This document shows positions 10,501 through 20,325 of a DNA stretch of 64,000 nucleotides, piece after piece. A program made the translations under genes and the position numbers. The notes under the pieces were generated by a model. That model was not told the DNA's origin and did not search any database. It saw only the letters and a program-made list of their open reading frames with translations. This DNA is from Chloromonas sp. AAM2 (taxonomy: Eukaryota; Chlorophyta; Chlorophyceae; Chlamydomonadales; Chlamydomonadaceae), in contig QAXH01005541.1 in NCBI GenBank assembly GCA_004335635.1, forward strand, positions 1-64,000. The letters are read 5' to 3'. Numbering within the stretch: position 1 is the stretch's first letter; the number at the start of each line of letters is the position of its first letter.

Positions 10501-13112
10501 CAGGAGGGGTCACAGTTCTGGACATTGGATGATTTGGCCCCTGCCATAGAAATATTAGGGAGGGGTATGCCTCTCCCCACCATTTGCAAACAGAGATCGC
10601 ACTCAACCAGATGGACGCCAGATTAATGGTATGTTGTGACATGACTCGACTGCGCCTGGCAGGTCATGACTTGTCTGTCAAGCTACAGGTGCAGCGCTGT
10701 ATCAGTCTTCCCCAAATGGACAGTAGCGGTGTGGCCCAGGGTGATCACAGCAGCCTTAAGAGTGAGGGAGATGACAGGGGTAGTGAGGGGCCAGCAGTGG
10801 CCATGGGTGTGAATCGAACAGCAGCGTGAATTGAACCCATCAACTGCTTCTCACACACTTGAAGGATGAGACAGTTGTAGGGAGAGTCAAATGGGGGATA
10901 GTGTACCAATGCTATAAGAGCGGAGAGCCTCGTCAGTCGAGTGATTCCTGCCATGTCGGCTGACGTGGCTGCAGGGTTTGTGATGGTGAAGAAGGTGCCA
11001 GGCACGCTACACTTTGGCGCACGATCTGATGGTCACTCTTTTGACCACACATGGATGAACATGACGCACGTGGTCCACTCCTTTTACTTCGGCACACGAC
11101 CCTCAGTCAAGAAGTACCTACAGTTACAGGTGCGTCAGATGTTGCAGGTGCGTCACGAGCAGGGAGGGTATACAACTTGCTGTGTCTGCCCACACCACAC
11201 AGCCTTAGTATTCCGATAGTATCCACACAGCGAGGGTGCACAACAACAGACAGTAATAGACAGTAACAGACAGTCAGTTCGAGCTACCAAGGCCAATCAA
11301 CTGCGACAGACGAGCTTCTCGATAAGTGTGCACTGCAACTGGCCCCAGCATTATTCTCATGTGCTGCCATGCTTCACTGATGCGCACTTGAATGCGGCAC
11401 TTGTGCACTGCTTGACGATGCTGCACTGCATGACTGTGAGTGCAGCGGCTTCACCCCGCGGGGCTGAGTCCCGACTGGGCGGACAAGCTACATGACCAGC
11501 TGTTCGTGTCGGAGCACACACAGAGCACACACGAACACTACCTACAGGTACAGTAGTGAATGGCAGGGTCCACGGAATGGAAGTGACCAGCAGAGCTGTG
11601 GAAGGTGCCAGCATTTGGGTTTACTATGCAGGGGCCTGGGACAAAAGGCCAACCATATTGTGATACAGTTGAGTTCAAATGGTTAACGTCATGCGGTGCA
11701 GGGCAGGCGGGTGGGCATGTCTGGGCTTGCTCCACAAACGCAGGGTGGCTGAAAATGCAGCCGCGCTGAGGGCACAACATATCTTGCAAAGCGTGGCTTA
11801 ACTTGTAAGAATCTTGGGCCTACAGCGGTGAATGGCAGCAGCATGCTTGGGCGTGGACTGGCTGGCTGTTCAACAGCAGGATGGTTCAACATGAAATCGC
11901 ACTGTGGGCCATACCATGTATTGGGCAGCATGAACGAGGCGTACAAGGTGTGATTGTTGTAGTTCTGGCCATGCGATGCGTTGTGCACGATGATGCATAC
12001 TGTTCATTAGCAGGTGTTCATCAGGGTTTTGAGGACACCACCACTGTCAATTGCTCATGATGCATTTGCTACACTTTCCAACAATTGCTGCTCGTCAGGA
12101 GGTCTTGAATACATTTTTGACCCTTCTGGGCAATGGCTGCTTCTGCTTTCAGGTTGTGTTGACGACCATCGAGCCGCGTGACGGCCACAAAGGCAGTGCC
12201 TACGACGCATACGAGTACACAGCGCACAGCCATACGTTTGTCAGCGACAACATTCCCAGCGTCAAGGTCTCTTTCGACCTCTCACCCATACAGGTGAAGG
12301 ACTGACCAAAAGCCTCAGGGTGCGACTTAAAGCAAGTATGTAAGGAACGGATTGAAAGCTGCAGGGGGCGCCAAGCCACGCAGGAACAGTGTTAAGGTCA
12401 GTGGCAGCCAGTGCAGAACAAGTCCTGGTCACCAGCTACTAGGCAACAGTCACTCTCCACATGCTCCATGACTATGATCATCATACCTTCCAGGCTGATC
12501 GAGTTTACTGATCGCTGTCAGCATGCATTCGAGGGCACTCAGCATAGTGGACGTAACACTCCATGCGACCATAGGACACCGCACTACATCGGACAATCCA
12601 TCGGTCTATGCACGCCTTCACGCCTCAGGCTAGCACACACAAGTATCTGCTACCTGGTACTTCACGCCAGTGTCCATGTGCCCATGTCCGCCTGCAGGTA
12701 GTGGTTAAGGAGCTCTCCAAGCCCTGGTACAAGTTCCTGAGCACTGCCTGCATCATCCTGGCGTGTGTGTTCACGGTGGCGGGCATGCTGGATGCAGTCT
12801 TCTACTCAGGCATGAAAATCATCAAGAAGGTGAGGCAGCTCACTCACCTAGTTTTTATGCCATCGAGCCTCAGCACACAGTAGCTTTTTGATGTTACAGC
12901 GTAAGGGTGGAGGTTCTGTGGCCGATCATAATAAGTGGGCCTTGAGAATGCTGAGCCTGTCAGCCTGGGTAAAGCAGGCAACACGCATCTACTGTGCCGG
13001 AAAAACATGACGTATGTGCTCAGACCCTGCTCAACCTGGGACTGTTGTGCATCACGTGAGAACTGATTGACTGTTTGTGCTGCTGCAGGTCAATCTGGGC
13101 AAGCAAGGATAA
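7593..13112 (+). CDS. PDIL5-4: Protein disulfide isomerase-like, ERGIC/COPII type (PDI5-3/5-4 class)
   Basis: This membrane-anchored thiol oxidoreductase of the early secretory pathway has the plant architecture: short cytosolic N-terminus, transmembrane segment, ERGIC-like luminal part, thioredoxin domain, COPII-coated ERV domain and C-terminal transmembrane segment. Fourteen phase-consistent GT-AG exons give 474 residues: 7593-7645, 7749-7827, 7957-8051, 8307-8364, 8704-8829, 9037-9118, 9524-9648, 9946-10050, 10308-10455, 10975-11129, 11446-11547, 12153-12293, 12698-12829, 13089-13112. The N-terminus is MKLLARLKSIDYYKKLPS. TM1 lies near residues 27-44 and TM2 near 436-459. The redox motif is C174-H-W-C177 within FYAPWCHWCK. 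The C-terminus VNLGKQG is encoded by a 24-nt last exon. Length matches the about 480-residue plant proteins, and nothing is truncated. The 5-3 and 5-4 paralogues cannot be told apart here. Confidence 0.95.
9862..9880. repeat. (CA)n microsatellite
   Basis: An uninterrupted CA/AC dinucleotide run, with shorter flanking CA-rich pieces, lies in the PDI intron between the exons ending at 9648 and starting at 9946. Confidence 0.9.
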
Positions 13113-13125
13113 ACCATCCACTGCC

Positions 13126-13186
13126 AAAAAAAAGAAGTTTGCCAGTTCTGGGACAATTTTGGGACCCACTGGCAAACTTCTTTTTT
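13126..13186. mobile_element. 61-bp hairpin, minimal copy of the GTTTGCCAG inverted-repeat family
   Basis: AAAAAAGAAGTTTGCCAG at the left and its exact 18-base reverse complement at 13169-13186 enclose TTCTGGGACAATTTTGGGA plus a few bases. The left arm is the terminal sequence of a family seen again near 17.8, 19.0, 35.2, 35.5, 36.5 and 36.9 kb. It starts 14 nt after the PDI stop codon, so it probably lies in that mRNA's 3' UTR. Confidence 0.75.
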
Positions 13187-13567
13187 CCTGGTAGTGCCTA
13201 CCTGCCGCAGTCTACCTTCTCTCCCAATGAGCAGCTCTGGCCACATCACATGGACGTGTTGCAACGCCTACAATAGGCGGCCCTAATATGGGTCGGCCCT
13301 ATTATGGGTCGCGCGCCCTTTTCTCAGCCTACAAGACCATATTTTGGCTCTGTTCAGCGCTGTTGAGTGCTTTGTCCAGATTGAATCGTTGTGCGCCGTC
13401 TCGAAGCATCAAGTTCTAGGTAGCCGTACACACCGGTTCGCAACCTCAACCACTGAACGAGAAATTTGGTTGCGTTTGTCACTTGAATGCGCTACCATGT
13501 TTTGCCCACACAGCCATTGCTACATAGTGACTGTGCGCACCAATCTGCACTTCAGAATCGACCCGGC

Positions 13568-15593
13568 ATGTCGTCCGAGCAACATACACTGCCAAATGGC
13601 AGGAGTTGGACTCGAGAACAGCTGGCCAACGCGCTCAAGGACGTACATGAGAATTATATGAGCGTCAGGAGTGCAGCTGAACACAGCATCCCCCTGGCAA
13701 CCCTCCAGCGCTACCACAAGGTGCAACAGTTGAAGCGACACGCGGCCCATCCACTGCATTGCCCAGCGAGCATGAGCTTCTGCTTCTCGACTACATACAA
13801 AACATGCACCGCGTTCAATTGACCTGTTCAAGGGAACACGTGCGCATCAAGGCTGCCGAGCTGGAAGCAGCCACAGCACAGGCTGCAGGTCAAAAACCCC
13901 GTTGGCCTGAGGGCATCGCTAGCAATAGATGGTGGAAGGGGTTCAAGAAGCGTCACAATTTGGTTCTGAGGGCCACCGCACAACAGGACAGTGACCGTAG
14001 TGCCAGTTTGATTGAGTCCAGCGTCAAGGACAGTACAAAGGCGTCATTGGCAACTACCTGCACGGCGAAGACATCCGCGTGCTCAACTTCGATGAGACTG
14101 GTCTGCAGCAGGAAGGTTATGAAGCAAAGGGCGTCGTTCCCAAAGGCACCAAAGGTTCCATCAAACGCAACTCGGGTAGCGCTGCATACATCACCAAGGA
14201 AACAATCACTTGCATCGCAGCGGCCACCCCGAAGTACGTCCTTCCCCCGGTGTTCACTCAATTCAATCACACAATCCACACAATAACACCGGGGGAAGGA
14301 CGTGGTGTCACAGTGACAACGTTCTCGAACTGTATTCGCAGCTACCACGGCGCGATGTTCTCACAGGAGGTGCACCAGTTCTACATCACTCAATTCAATC
14401 ACACAATCCACACAATAACACCGGGGGAAGGACGTGGTGGTTACATTGGCTGAATGCATGGACATGATGAGACATTGGCTGAATGCATGGACATGATGAC
14501 AAATCAGTCACTTGAAAAAATCAGTCATCACTGGCCATGCGGACCTCTGCCGCTGCACATCTCTCCTGGCCAGCTACAGCTCACAGCGATGATCAAGGGG
14601 ACTGGCAAACGGGTCAAGCTAGATCCATTAGCATTTGCCAAAGACACTATCCCCAACGCAAAGGTGCTCTACAACGAGAAGAGCCCGTTCATGAACGGTG
14701 CACTCATGCTGCAGTATCTAGACCACATCGCGGAGCATGTGCCTGATGGGGTGAGCACCAGCAAGCCCCTGCTCGTCATTTGCGACGGCCACAGCTCGCG
14801 CACACATGCAGCTGTGGTGGAGAAAGCTAGAGCCCTAGGCATTGACATCCTCTTATTCCCTGGCAGAACGTCAGAGCTGCTGCAGCCATGGGACCAGTTC
14901 TTCAATACACTCAAAGCTGAGCTGGGCAAGCGCCGCACGAGCGAGTACTTGAAGGGCAAGAGCGTCAGCAAGCAGAAATTCTTGCAGCTGGTAGGTGAAG
15001 CATGGCAGAAGACAGCAACAAAAGAGGCGCTCGCAAAGTGCTTCAGCGTCACCGGCATATACCCCGTGGATGAGCAGCGCATCCTAGACAAGCTTCCTAA
15101 GTCACTTCCATCCCTGGTACTCCCTGAACCTGAGGGTGATGTGAGTGAGCATGCAGCAGGCCCATCCAATGCAGCTGATGCCGGCGCTGCTCCCAACAAT
15201 GCAGCAACTAATGATGCAGGCACTGTTTGTGATGCCCATGCTACGAGTGCTCAAAGCCCTTCCACTTTGACACAAACCATAGCCAACGTCCTGCTCGTAC
15301 CACAGCATGCCCAAACAAAGAGCAGCAGACCCAGGAAGATTATCACCTATGCCCGTATGATTAACAGTGAAAGATATCAGCGGCAGGAGGCGGCACGCCG
15401 AGAACAACAGAGGCAACAAAAAGCCAAGGATCTGGCAGAAAAGCAAACACAGAGACGAGCAGACAGGGCGGCAACGCGGCATGCACAACAACTGGAAAAG
15501 GCAAAGCGAGCCCTGAGAGCAGAAGGTAAACGCCCAACAGCTCAACAAGCACAGCGTGAAGTAGCACCAGCTACAAGGAAACGGAAGCTGTAA
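13568..15593 (+). pseudogene. Pogo-type transposase (HTH_psq + CENP-B/Tc5 HTH + DDE), broken
   Basis: The reading order is that of CENP-B/pogo transposases. From 13568 there is an HTH_psq-like segment (RSWTREQLANALKDV to LATLQRYHK). From about 13762, in another frame, follows a CENP-B-type HTH (PSEHELLLLDYIQ to SNRWWKGFKKRHNLVLR). From about 14079 comes the DDE catalytic region with NFDETG. From about 14560 to 15593 it continues with LLVICDGHSSRTH and LLFPGRTSELLQPWDQF, supplying the second and third acidic residues. A lysine/arginine-rich C-terminus (APATRKRKL) resembles a nuclear signal. Frames change near 13750, again around 14000 (where an in-frame TGA occurs), and at the duplications near 14256-14500. 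The last 379-codon frame (14454-15593) is intact. The copy is probably not functional unless an unrecognised intron removes the breaks. Confidence 0.8.
14256..14500. repeat. Internal duplications inside the transposase
   Basis: A block of about 51 bases beginning ACTCAATTCAATCACACAAT occurs at about 14256-14307 and again at about 14387-14438. A second block of about 28 bases, ACATTGGCTGAATGCATGGA plus CATGATGA, is tandemly duplicated at 14443-14499. Both duplications disturb the transposase frame. Confidence 0.85.
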
Positions 15594-15603
15594 CAGCCGT
15601 AGA

Positions 15604-15630
15604 CCCTAACCCTAACCCTAACCCTAACCC
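15604..15630. repeat. Interstitial telomere-type repeat (CCCTAA)4.5
   Basis: Four and a half perfect CCCTAA units (TTAGGG on the other strand) begin 10 nt after the transposase stop codon, inside the pogo-like element. TTAGGG-type telomeres occur in some Chlamydomonadales, whereas Chlamydomonas itself uses TTTTAGGG. The tract is too short to be a chromosome end here because unique sequence continues on both sides. Confidence 0.95.
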
Positions 15631-15769
15631 AACCCCCTTCTCGTCACACGGAACAGGTTTGGTAGGGTACCAACCGCGCATTGGATTCAGCTTGCAAATA
15701 GCTATCCAACGCCCCGTTACTCGACGGGGTCAGAGCGTCGCCATGACGAGAGCGCGACGATGGACTGAG

Positions 15770-15831
15770 GCAGGGGGGGTGGGGTGGGTGGGGGGGGTGG
15801 GCGGGNNNNNNNNNNNNNNNNNNNNNNNNNN

Positions 15832-15876
<45 letters not shown>
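15770..15876. repeat. G-rich tract with assembly gap
   Basis: A GGGTGGG-rich stretch leads into 26 N (15806-15831) and then 45 consecutive G (15832-15876). The G-run probably caused the gap. It lies inside the pogo-like element downstream of the transposase and telomere-type repeats. Apparent open frames through it are meaningless poly-glycine or poly-proline. Confidence 0.95.
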
Positions 15877-15877
<1 letters not shown>

Positions 15878-16233
15878 GCCAAAGGTATGGTCATCACCAA
15901 CAAGCTGGACGGACAGACGTCGTCTCCCATCTGCTCATGCTGCTTGCCTTGTACGTGGCTGTGGAAAACACGGGGGGTGGGGGAGGTCAGTCAGCAGCAC
16001 GTGGTTCAGGGTCAGGGTTTGACGTAGGCTGCAACGGCAATACAGACTGTGAGCCAGTAGGTGGCACTTCCAAGCCACTTGAAAGCCCCGCAACCCCAGC
16101 TGGCTTTTGTCGCATGAGAGTGAAGAGGTTGGCAGAGATTGAGGTGTGCCAGCATCACTGCACTTGGCACCATTTTTTTAATGTTTCATACAGTTAACAG
16201 GCTGCTTTCTTGCTGCGCCTTGTTCATGCAGGT

Positions 16234-16521
16234 ATGTCTGCTGACGATCTCAAACACCTGCCGTTCACGGATGACATGCTCCGCGACATCTTGCAAGCAC
16301 GCGGCGTGTCACTGCCAGACGATTGCAACGTGAAAGACTCTGCCGCTGCCTGGATTGCTGAGCAGGCACAGATCCAAGCTGAGCAGTATCGTCAATTCGT
16401 GGACAGCAAGAAGGCGGAGGGCTTGTGTGTGGAGGCAGCCAAGGAGGGCGAGCACAGCATTAAGTTCAGGAAAGAGGTTGCTCTTCAATTCAAGAAGAAG
16501 CGTGGGGCAATTTTTGATTGA
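16234..16521 (+). CDS. Unrecognised 95-residue ORF inside the pogo-like element
   Basis: The frame begins MSADDLKHLPFTDDMLRDIL and ends KKRGAIFD. It is acidic/charged and largely helical by composition (WIAEQAQIQAEQYRQFVDSK and so on), with no motif I recognise. GTTCATGCAG just before the ATG resembles a 3' splice site, so this could be the last exon of a longer transposon gene whose 5' part is obscured by the G-run and gap. It may be a second transposon protein or a captured host fragment. Its composition is like that of real coding sequence, unlike the neighbouring frames. Confidence 0.4.
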   Translation: MSADDLKHLPFTDDMLRDILQARGVSLPDDCNVKDSAAAWIAEQAQIQAEQYRQFVDSKKAEGLCVEAAKEGEHSIKFRKEVALQFKKKRGAIFD

Positions 16522-18030
16522 ACAGGGGCCGGTGTCAGCATGGTGCAAGGGAAGGACAGAGTTCCCATGCGCAGGGTTCGCTGTGCAGCAGGGAAGGCAA
16601 ATGGCACTGGCAAACGCCCTCAATGCTATGGAGAGTCATACCAGGCGAGGCTTCATTTTGATGTTCCCAACGGCAATTGTGGCCAATGTGCAGGGACCTG
16701 GCGGTCAAATGTGGTTATGTCATTTCAGCAATGTGAGGGGTACTCTGGTGGTGTGGGAAGCCAGAGGCACTCAAATGGTGCCCAAGGGTGTGTGGTAGGG
16801 CAGCAGCGACGTCATGTCTCAGTACGTCACCCTTCCATTTACAAAAGCAAAAAGCTTGCGTTCTGGGACAAACTTGTGGACGCTGTAATGGGCCTGGGGT
16901 TTTGGTGGACATGTGGACAGGACCAGTGTCATGTGAGACTGAGATGTTGTCATGACATTTAAGTGCACCAGTCACGCCCCACCCACTAGACTCATTTTCT
17001 TTTCCTTAAGCTTGAGCACATGCACGTGGTCTTCTCCTCTCATAGCAGTACACTGCGGATTGTAGTGTGCAGCTCTCTGCTTTCATCACGCTGTCCTGTT
17101 CTGTTGCATTTCTAATGCTTACTTACGCTGCGCTATGCTTCTGTTGTTGCTGCGCAAGTCTGGCTTTGCCATGTTTAGTCAGGCTCATTACACTTAGGTC
17201 ACACTTTGACCACTTGCATAATAGCCGAGCCATCGCCTTTGGCTCTTTTTGCACAGATTGCATTCGTGCTTGCAACTGATGCACCGATGACAAAGATTGG
17301 AAAGGGTGTTTATGTTGTAAGGCTGTACGCAACATCCCATCTCTATCGCAGAAGCCGCTGTTCCAGCATTCACAAAGATGTACGAGAAGATGAAGCACGA
17401 CCAAAACTCGCTTTGGCGCAGGTGGTACACTTTGCCAGCAAAGTGTCCACAATCCTAGCCGCGACCCATTATAGGGCCCTAAACAATCAGATACCATCCG
17501 TATGCAATTACAAATTCAGTGGATTAATGGTACTGAACATAGCAGAATTCAGTCGCCGCTTGCAGGGTGATTGCCCACAGTGCAGAACAAAGTCACCAGT
17601 TGGTTGTTTGCGGAAAGTGGCCCATACTGAGCTGTCAAACTGGTATCTGACCCATAGTAGGGCCGCCTACTGTACCGTTGAACCAACCACCTCCACTAAT
17701 ACCTTGCATTCAGAGGCCATCGGACACTAATGCCGCCCTGCTCTGGTGCATGATGCATCGGCGTTGATCATGCGTTGCGCTGGGATACACATCATAGTAT
17801 CAAAAACAAGTTGTTTGCCAGTTCTGGGACAATTTATAGAAACAACACTGGAGTCAGTGTGACGGCAGGAAAACCGTGGCAACAGTGTTCGGACCAGAGT
17901 ACAGAGTCCAGGTGATTGGACTGTGGACGTGGTCAGGGATAGTGAATATTGCGTCTGCACCAGTGTGGCGTGACACTGGGATGTGCTGTTGATTTATAAA
18001 CTGGTACACGTTCAGCCAGGGGTATAGGCC

Positions 18031-18303
18031 TCAAAACTCGGTAATGTAAGTCGCCACCAGGTGCTCCAGTTGCCTCACTCTCTTCAGCATGCTCGTGTGT
18101 TGCGCGCGTAGACGCCCCACAGCCTGTTTCCAGCCCTGTCTCTTGGGGGGTGCGTGTCCCTCTGCCAATGGAGGCGCATCTAGGGATTGCATCTGCTGTC
18201 CTCCATCCACCAATGTTGTGTCTGTGTCTGCCTTGGACAGTGTGACGAACCCCCGCCTTTTCCTCGAGGTTGTTGTGGTCTCCGGTGTTGCGGGAGGTGC
18301 CAT
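18031..18303 (-). CDS. Unrecognised 90-residue ORF in the 1.2-kb element
   Basis: The frame starts MAPPATPETTTTSRKRRGFV and ends LEHLVATYITEF. It has a basic RKRR patch and a helical C-terminal half (WKQAVGRLRAQHTSMLKRV), a plausible short DNA-binding or coiled-coil protein. It faces away from the ORF at 18473. Its position between the inverted ends suggests a transposon-encoded remnant. No family was recognised. Confidence 0.3.
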   Translation of the reverse strand: MAPPATPETTTTSRKRRGFVTLSKADTDTTLVDGGQQMQSLDAPPLAEGHAPPKRQGWKQAVGRLRAQHTSMLKRVRQLEHLVATYITEF

Positions 18304-18472
18304 CTGTCCTGTTTCTGCTGTTTATACGGGATTCTGGTTGCCATCTATGGAGCCATCCAATTTTGTTGCACATGGGCACCGTACCCCACCGGACATGTTG
18401 GCTCATCTGCGCCAGAATTCAAAGTTCCCTGGTTGTAAGTAAAGAGCTCTGGTCCTTGTGGAGCAACCAAGC

Positions 18473-18592
18473 ATGGCCGATGAGTCCAACCCCGGCATCA
18501 AGCACGACGAACACCCGAAGGGCCAGGAAGGGCAGAGACAGAGGGCAGCCAACAGTAGGATGGTGGACAGGCTCTTGGATGAACAGGCTTGA
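18473..18592 (+). pseudogene. Short charged ORF, interrupted, in the 1.2-kb element
   Basis: The frame MADESNPGIKHDEHPKGQEG continues to a TGA at 18590-18592, then stays open in the same frame (GPTKQDVMEMLGCRCQQCAA, then WFGTFSLSEH). It looks like one longer coding segment with an internal stop. The product is unknown; it is probably a remnant of an element-encoded gene. Confidence 0.25.
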
Positions 18593-19052
18593 GGGCCCAC
18601 TAAACAAGACGTCATGGAGATGCTTGGGTGCCGATGCCAACAGTGTGCTGCCTGGTTCGGCACCTTCAGTCTCTCCGAACACTAGCCTGGGCAGCCAGAC
18701 TTGCTTCAGCGCATAACTAATCTCGACTTAACTCACATGAGTGGGACCTTAGATAACATCAGATAGAACTGGATGGCTGAGACTTGGCTACCATTCTGTG
18801 ATTCTGTTGATTTCTGTCCTTTTCTGCGTTGATTTTGTTGATTTACATCATTTTGTTGGGCAAGTTGCCGCACTCACTTGCTGTGACTAAGTGTTACAAT
18901 CCCCTGCCTGCCTGACTAGCCCTGGACCATGTACTCTGGCATGAAACCTGTTGCCGCAGGTTTCCCTGTTGCCACACTGGTTCCAGTGCAGTCCATGGAA
19001 TCTGTCCCACAACTGGCAAACATCTTTTTATTCGTTTGACTCTTCATCCTAG

Positions 19053-19235
19053 TGTAACAAGGCCTATCAGCGACTCATCCATGCTCGAGCCTGTCATAGA
19101 TGCCTGTCATACCGCTGGTACACGGAGGTGTTGGCGATTTATCATGCCTTTCCTCTTGAATCTACCGGAAACATTTGCTTCTGTACCAGAATCAATCAGA
19201 TCAACAGGTACAACAACCGGAAGGAACAAGCACAA
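19053..19235 (+). CDS. Isolated exon-like segment
   Basis: An open frame of 61 codons (CNKAYQRLIHARACHRCLSY to INRYNNRKEQAQ) is bounded by CCTAG on the left and the strong donor GTAAGT on the right. It is rich in Cys, Tyr and Arg. It starts 30 bp beyond the 1.2-kb element. It could be an exon of a disrupted gene or of the TPR-J gene further along, but no linking exon is certain. Confidence 0.25.
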
Positions 19236-19418
19236 GTAAGTAATATAGTTGGAAGGGCTGGGATTCAAGGGTCAGTCCAATGTTCGGTTCCTCCAAGCCT
19301 GTGCCAGGTGGGCGTTACTCCGCAGCCATCAGAGTTCTTGTAGACAGCACCACAAATAATCTTACCACGTCGAGCATCACAGACGCAACGCAACTCAGAC
19401 CGCACCGGCCGGCGAATC

Positions 19419-20291
19419 ATGTCTTTAGCCGGCGCGCTCAACCAATTCAAGAGGAGAGCAGGGAGCGCTGCAGCCGGCGGTCAGGTGGCAGCGCTCCTCG
19501 CAGAGATTGAGGCACTTACTGTGGTTCTTCAGGCAGCGGAAAATCAATCCAAGCCCGGCACGCCGTCGCCACCGCGCACGGACAGGAGCCGCAGGTGACA
19601 CATGGTGCCTGTTAAGACTCGGATGTGTTGGTGTCACCCGGGATGATTACCTTAGTGTGTGTTGCAGTCTCCCAGGGCGCATCCTAGCCTTCACAGTACA
19701 CTCCAACTAGTATGAAGAAGGTTCACGTAATTTCTAGTCTCAGGCTACCCTCATGCCAGCAGCAAACCAATGATGGTGAGACTGGCCTGGATGCAGGCAA
19801 GAGGCACAGCATCTGACGCCATGTCCGAACCTGCCGCCCCGCTGTGTCCTCCCAGCCACATTGCCTGAGGAGGTCGCGACAGAAAAGCTGAACCTTGCAC
19901 AAGCAGCAAAGGCTCAGCACCCAACAACCGAGGTTGGTCCCATCCCCTCGGGGTCAGATCTGCCCTGCAGCTGATTCAAGTTGGTGAGGTACAGCTTGGT
20001 GCTGCCTTACCTCAGGTAGCCAAGCAGCTTCTACCATGAAAGTGAGGCCTACTGCGTGTGCCATGCTGTTTGCTCGTTCAATGCTGTCCAACGTGACTGA
20101 CTAGGCAACCTGGCTCTTCTTGCGTCCCTTTATCTAGTCTTTGACCTTGGCTTCGGCGGCTCTGTCCTGTTTTGCTTTGGGTTGGCCTGCCTTGCCTGCT
20201 TTGTTCCCTGCTTTCGTTTGCTTTCTTGCTCAGGGTAGGCCAGGGCGGTGCCCATCCCGTTCCGTGTCCTCTGACGGCTTCCCTGGTGTAA

Positions 20292-20325
<34 letters not shown>

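Larger units (their letters stand above)
13276..17667 (+). mobile_element. Pogo/Tigger-like DNA transposon, 4.39 kb, degenerate
   Basis: The left end GGCGGCCCTAATATGGGTC (13276-13294) and the right end GACCCATAGTAGGGCCGCC (17649-17667) are inverted 19-mers with one mismatch. Each is flanked by TA (13274-13275 and 17668-17669), the target duplication used by the Tc1/mariner/pogo superfamily. A second, less perfect inverted pair (about 13294-13313 and 17460-17479) lies inside. The interior holds a helix-turn-helix plus DDE transposase on the plus strand, a (CCCTAA)n tract, a G-run next to an assembly gap, and another ORF at 16234. Frame breaks and internal duplications in the transposase suggest the copy is inactive. 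The ends are seen directly; the class rests on the protein motifs and the TA. Confidence 0.82.
17811..19023. mobile_element. About 1.2-kb element with long degenerate inverted ends
   Basis: The left end (from about 17811) reads GTTTGCCAGTTCTGGGACA and the right end (to about 19023), read on the other strand, GTTTGCCAGTTGTGGGACA. Similarity continues inward for about 80 bp in both, including CACTGGA, GTGTG and GGCAACAG blocks. The ends belong to the same family as the 13126 hairpin and the elements near 35.2 and 36.5 kb. The interior holds two short divergent open frames, so this may be a larger, possibly once-coding member. No target duplication is obvious. Confidence 0.6.

Noticed and set aside
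15730..15930. Poly-Gly and poly-Pro ORFs near the N gap
   Set aside because: Products of the G-run and of ambiguous bases.
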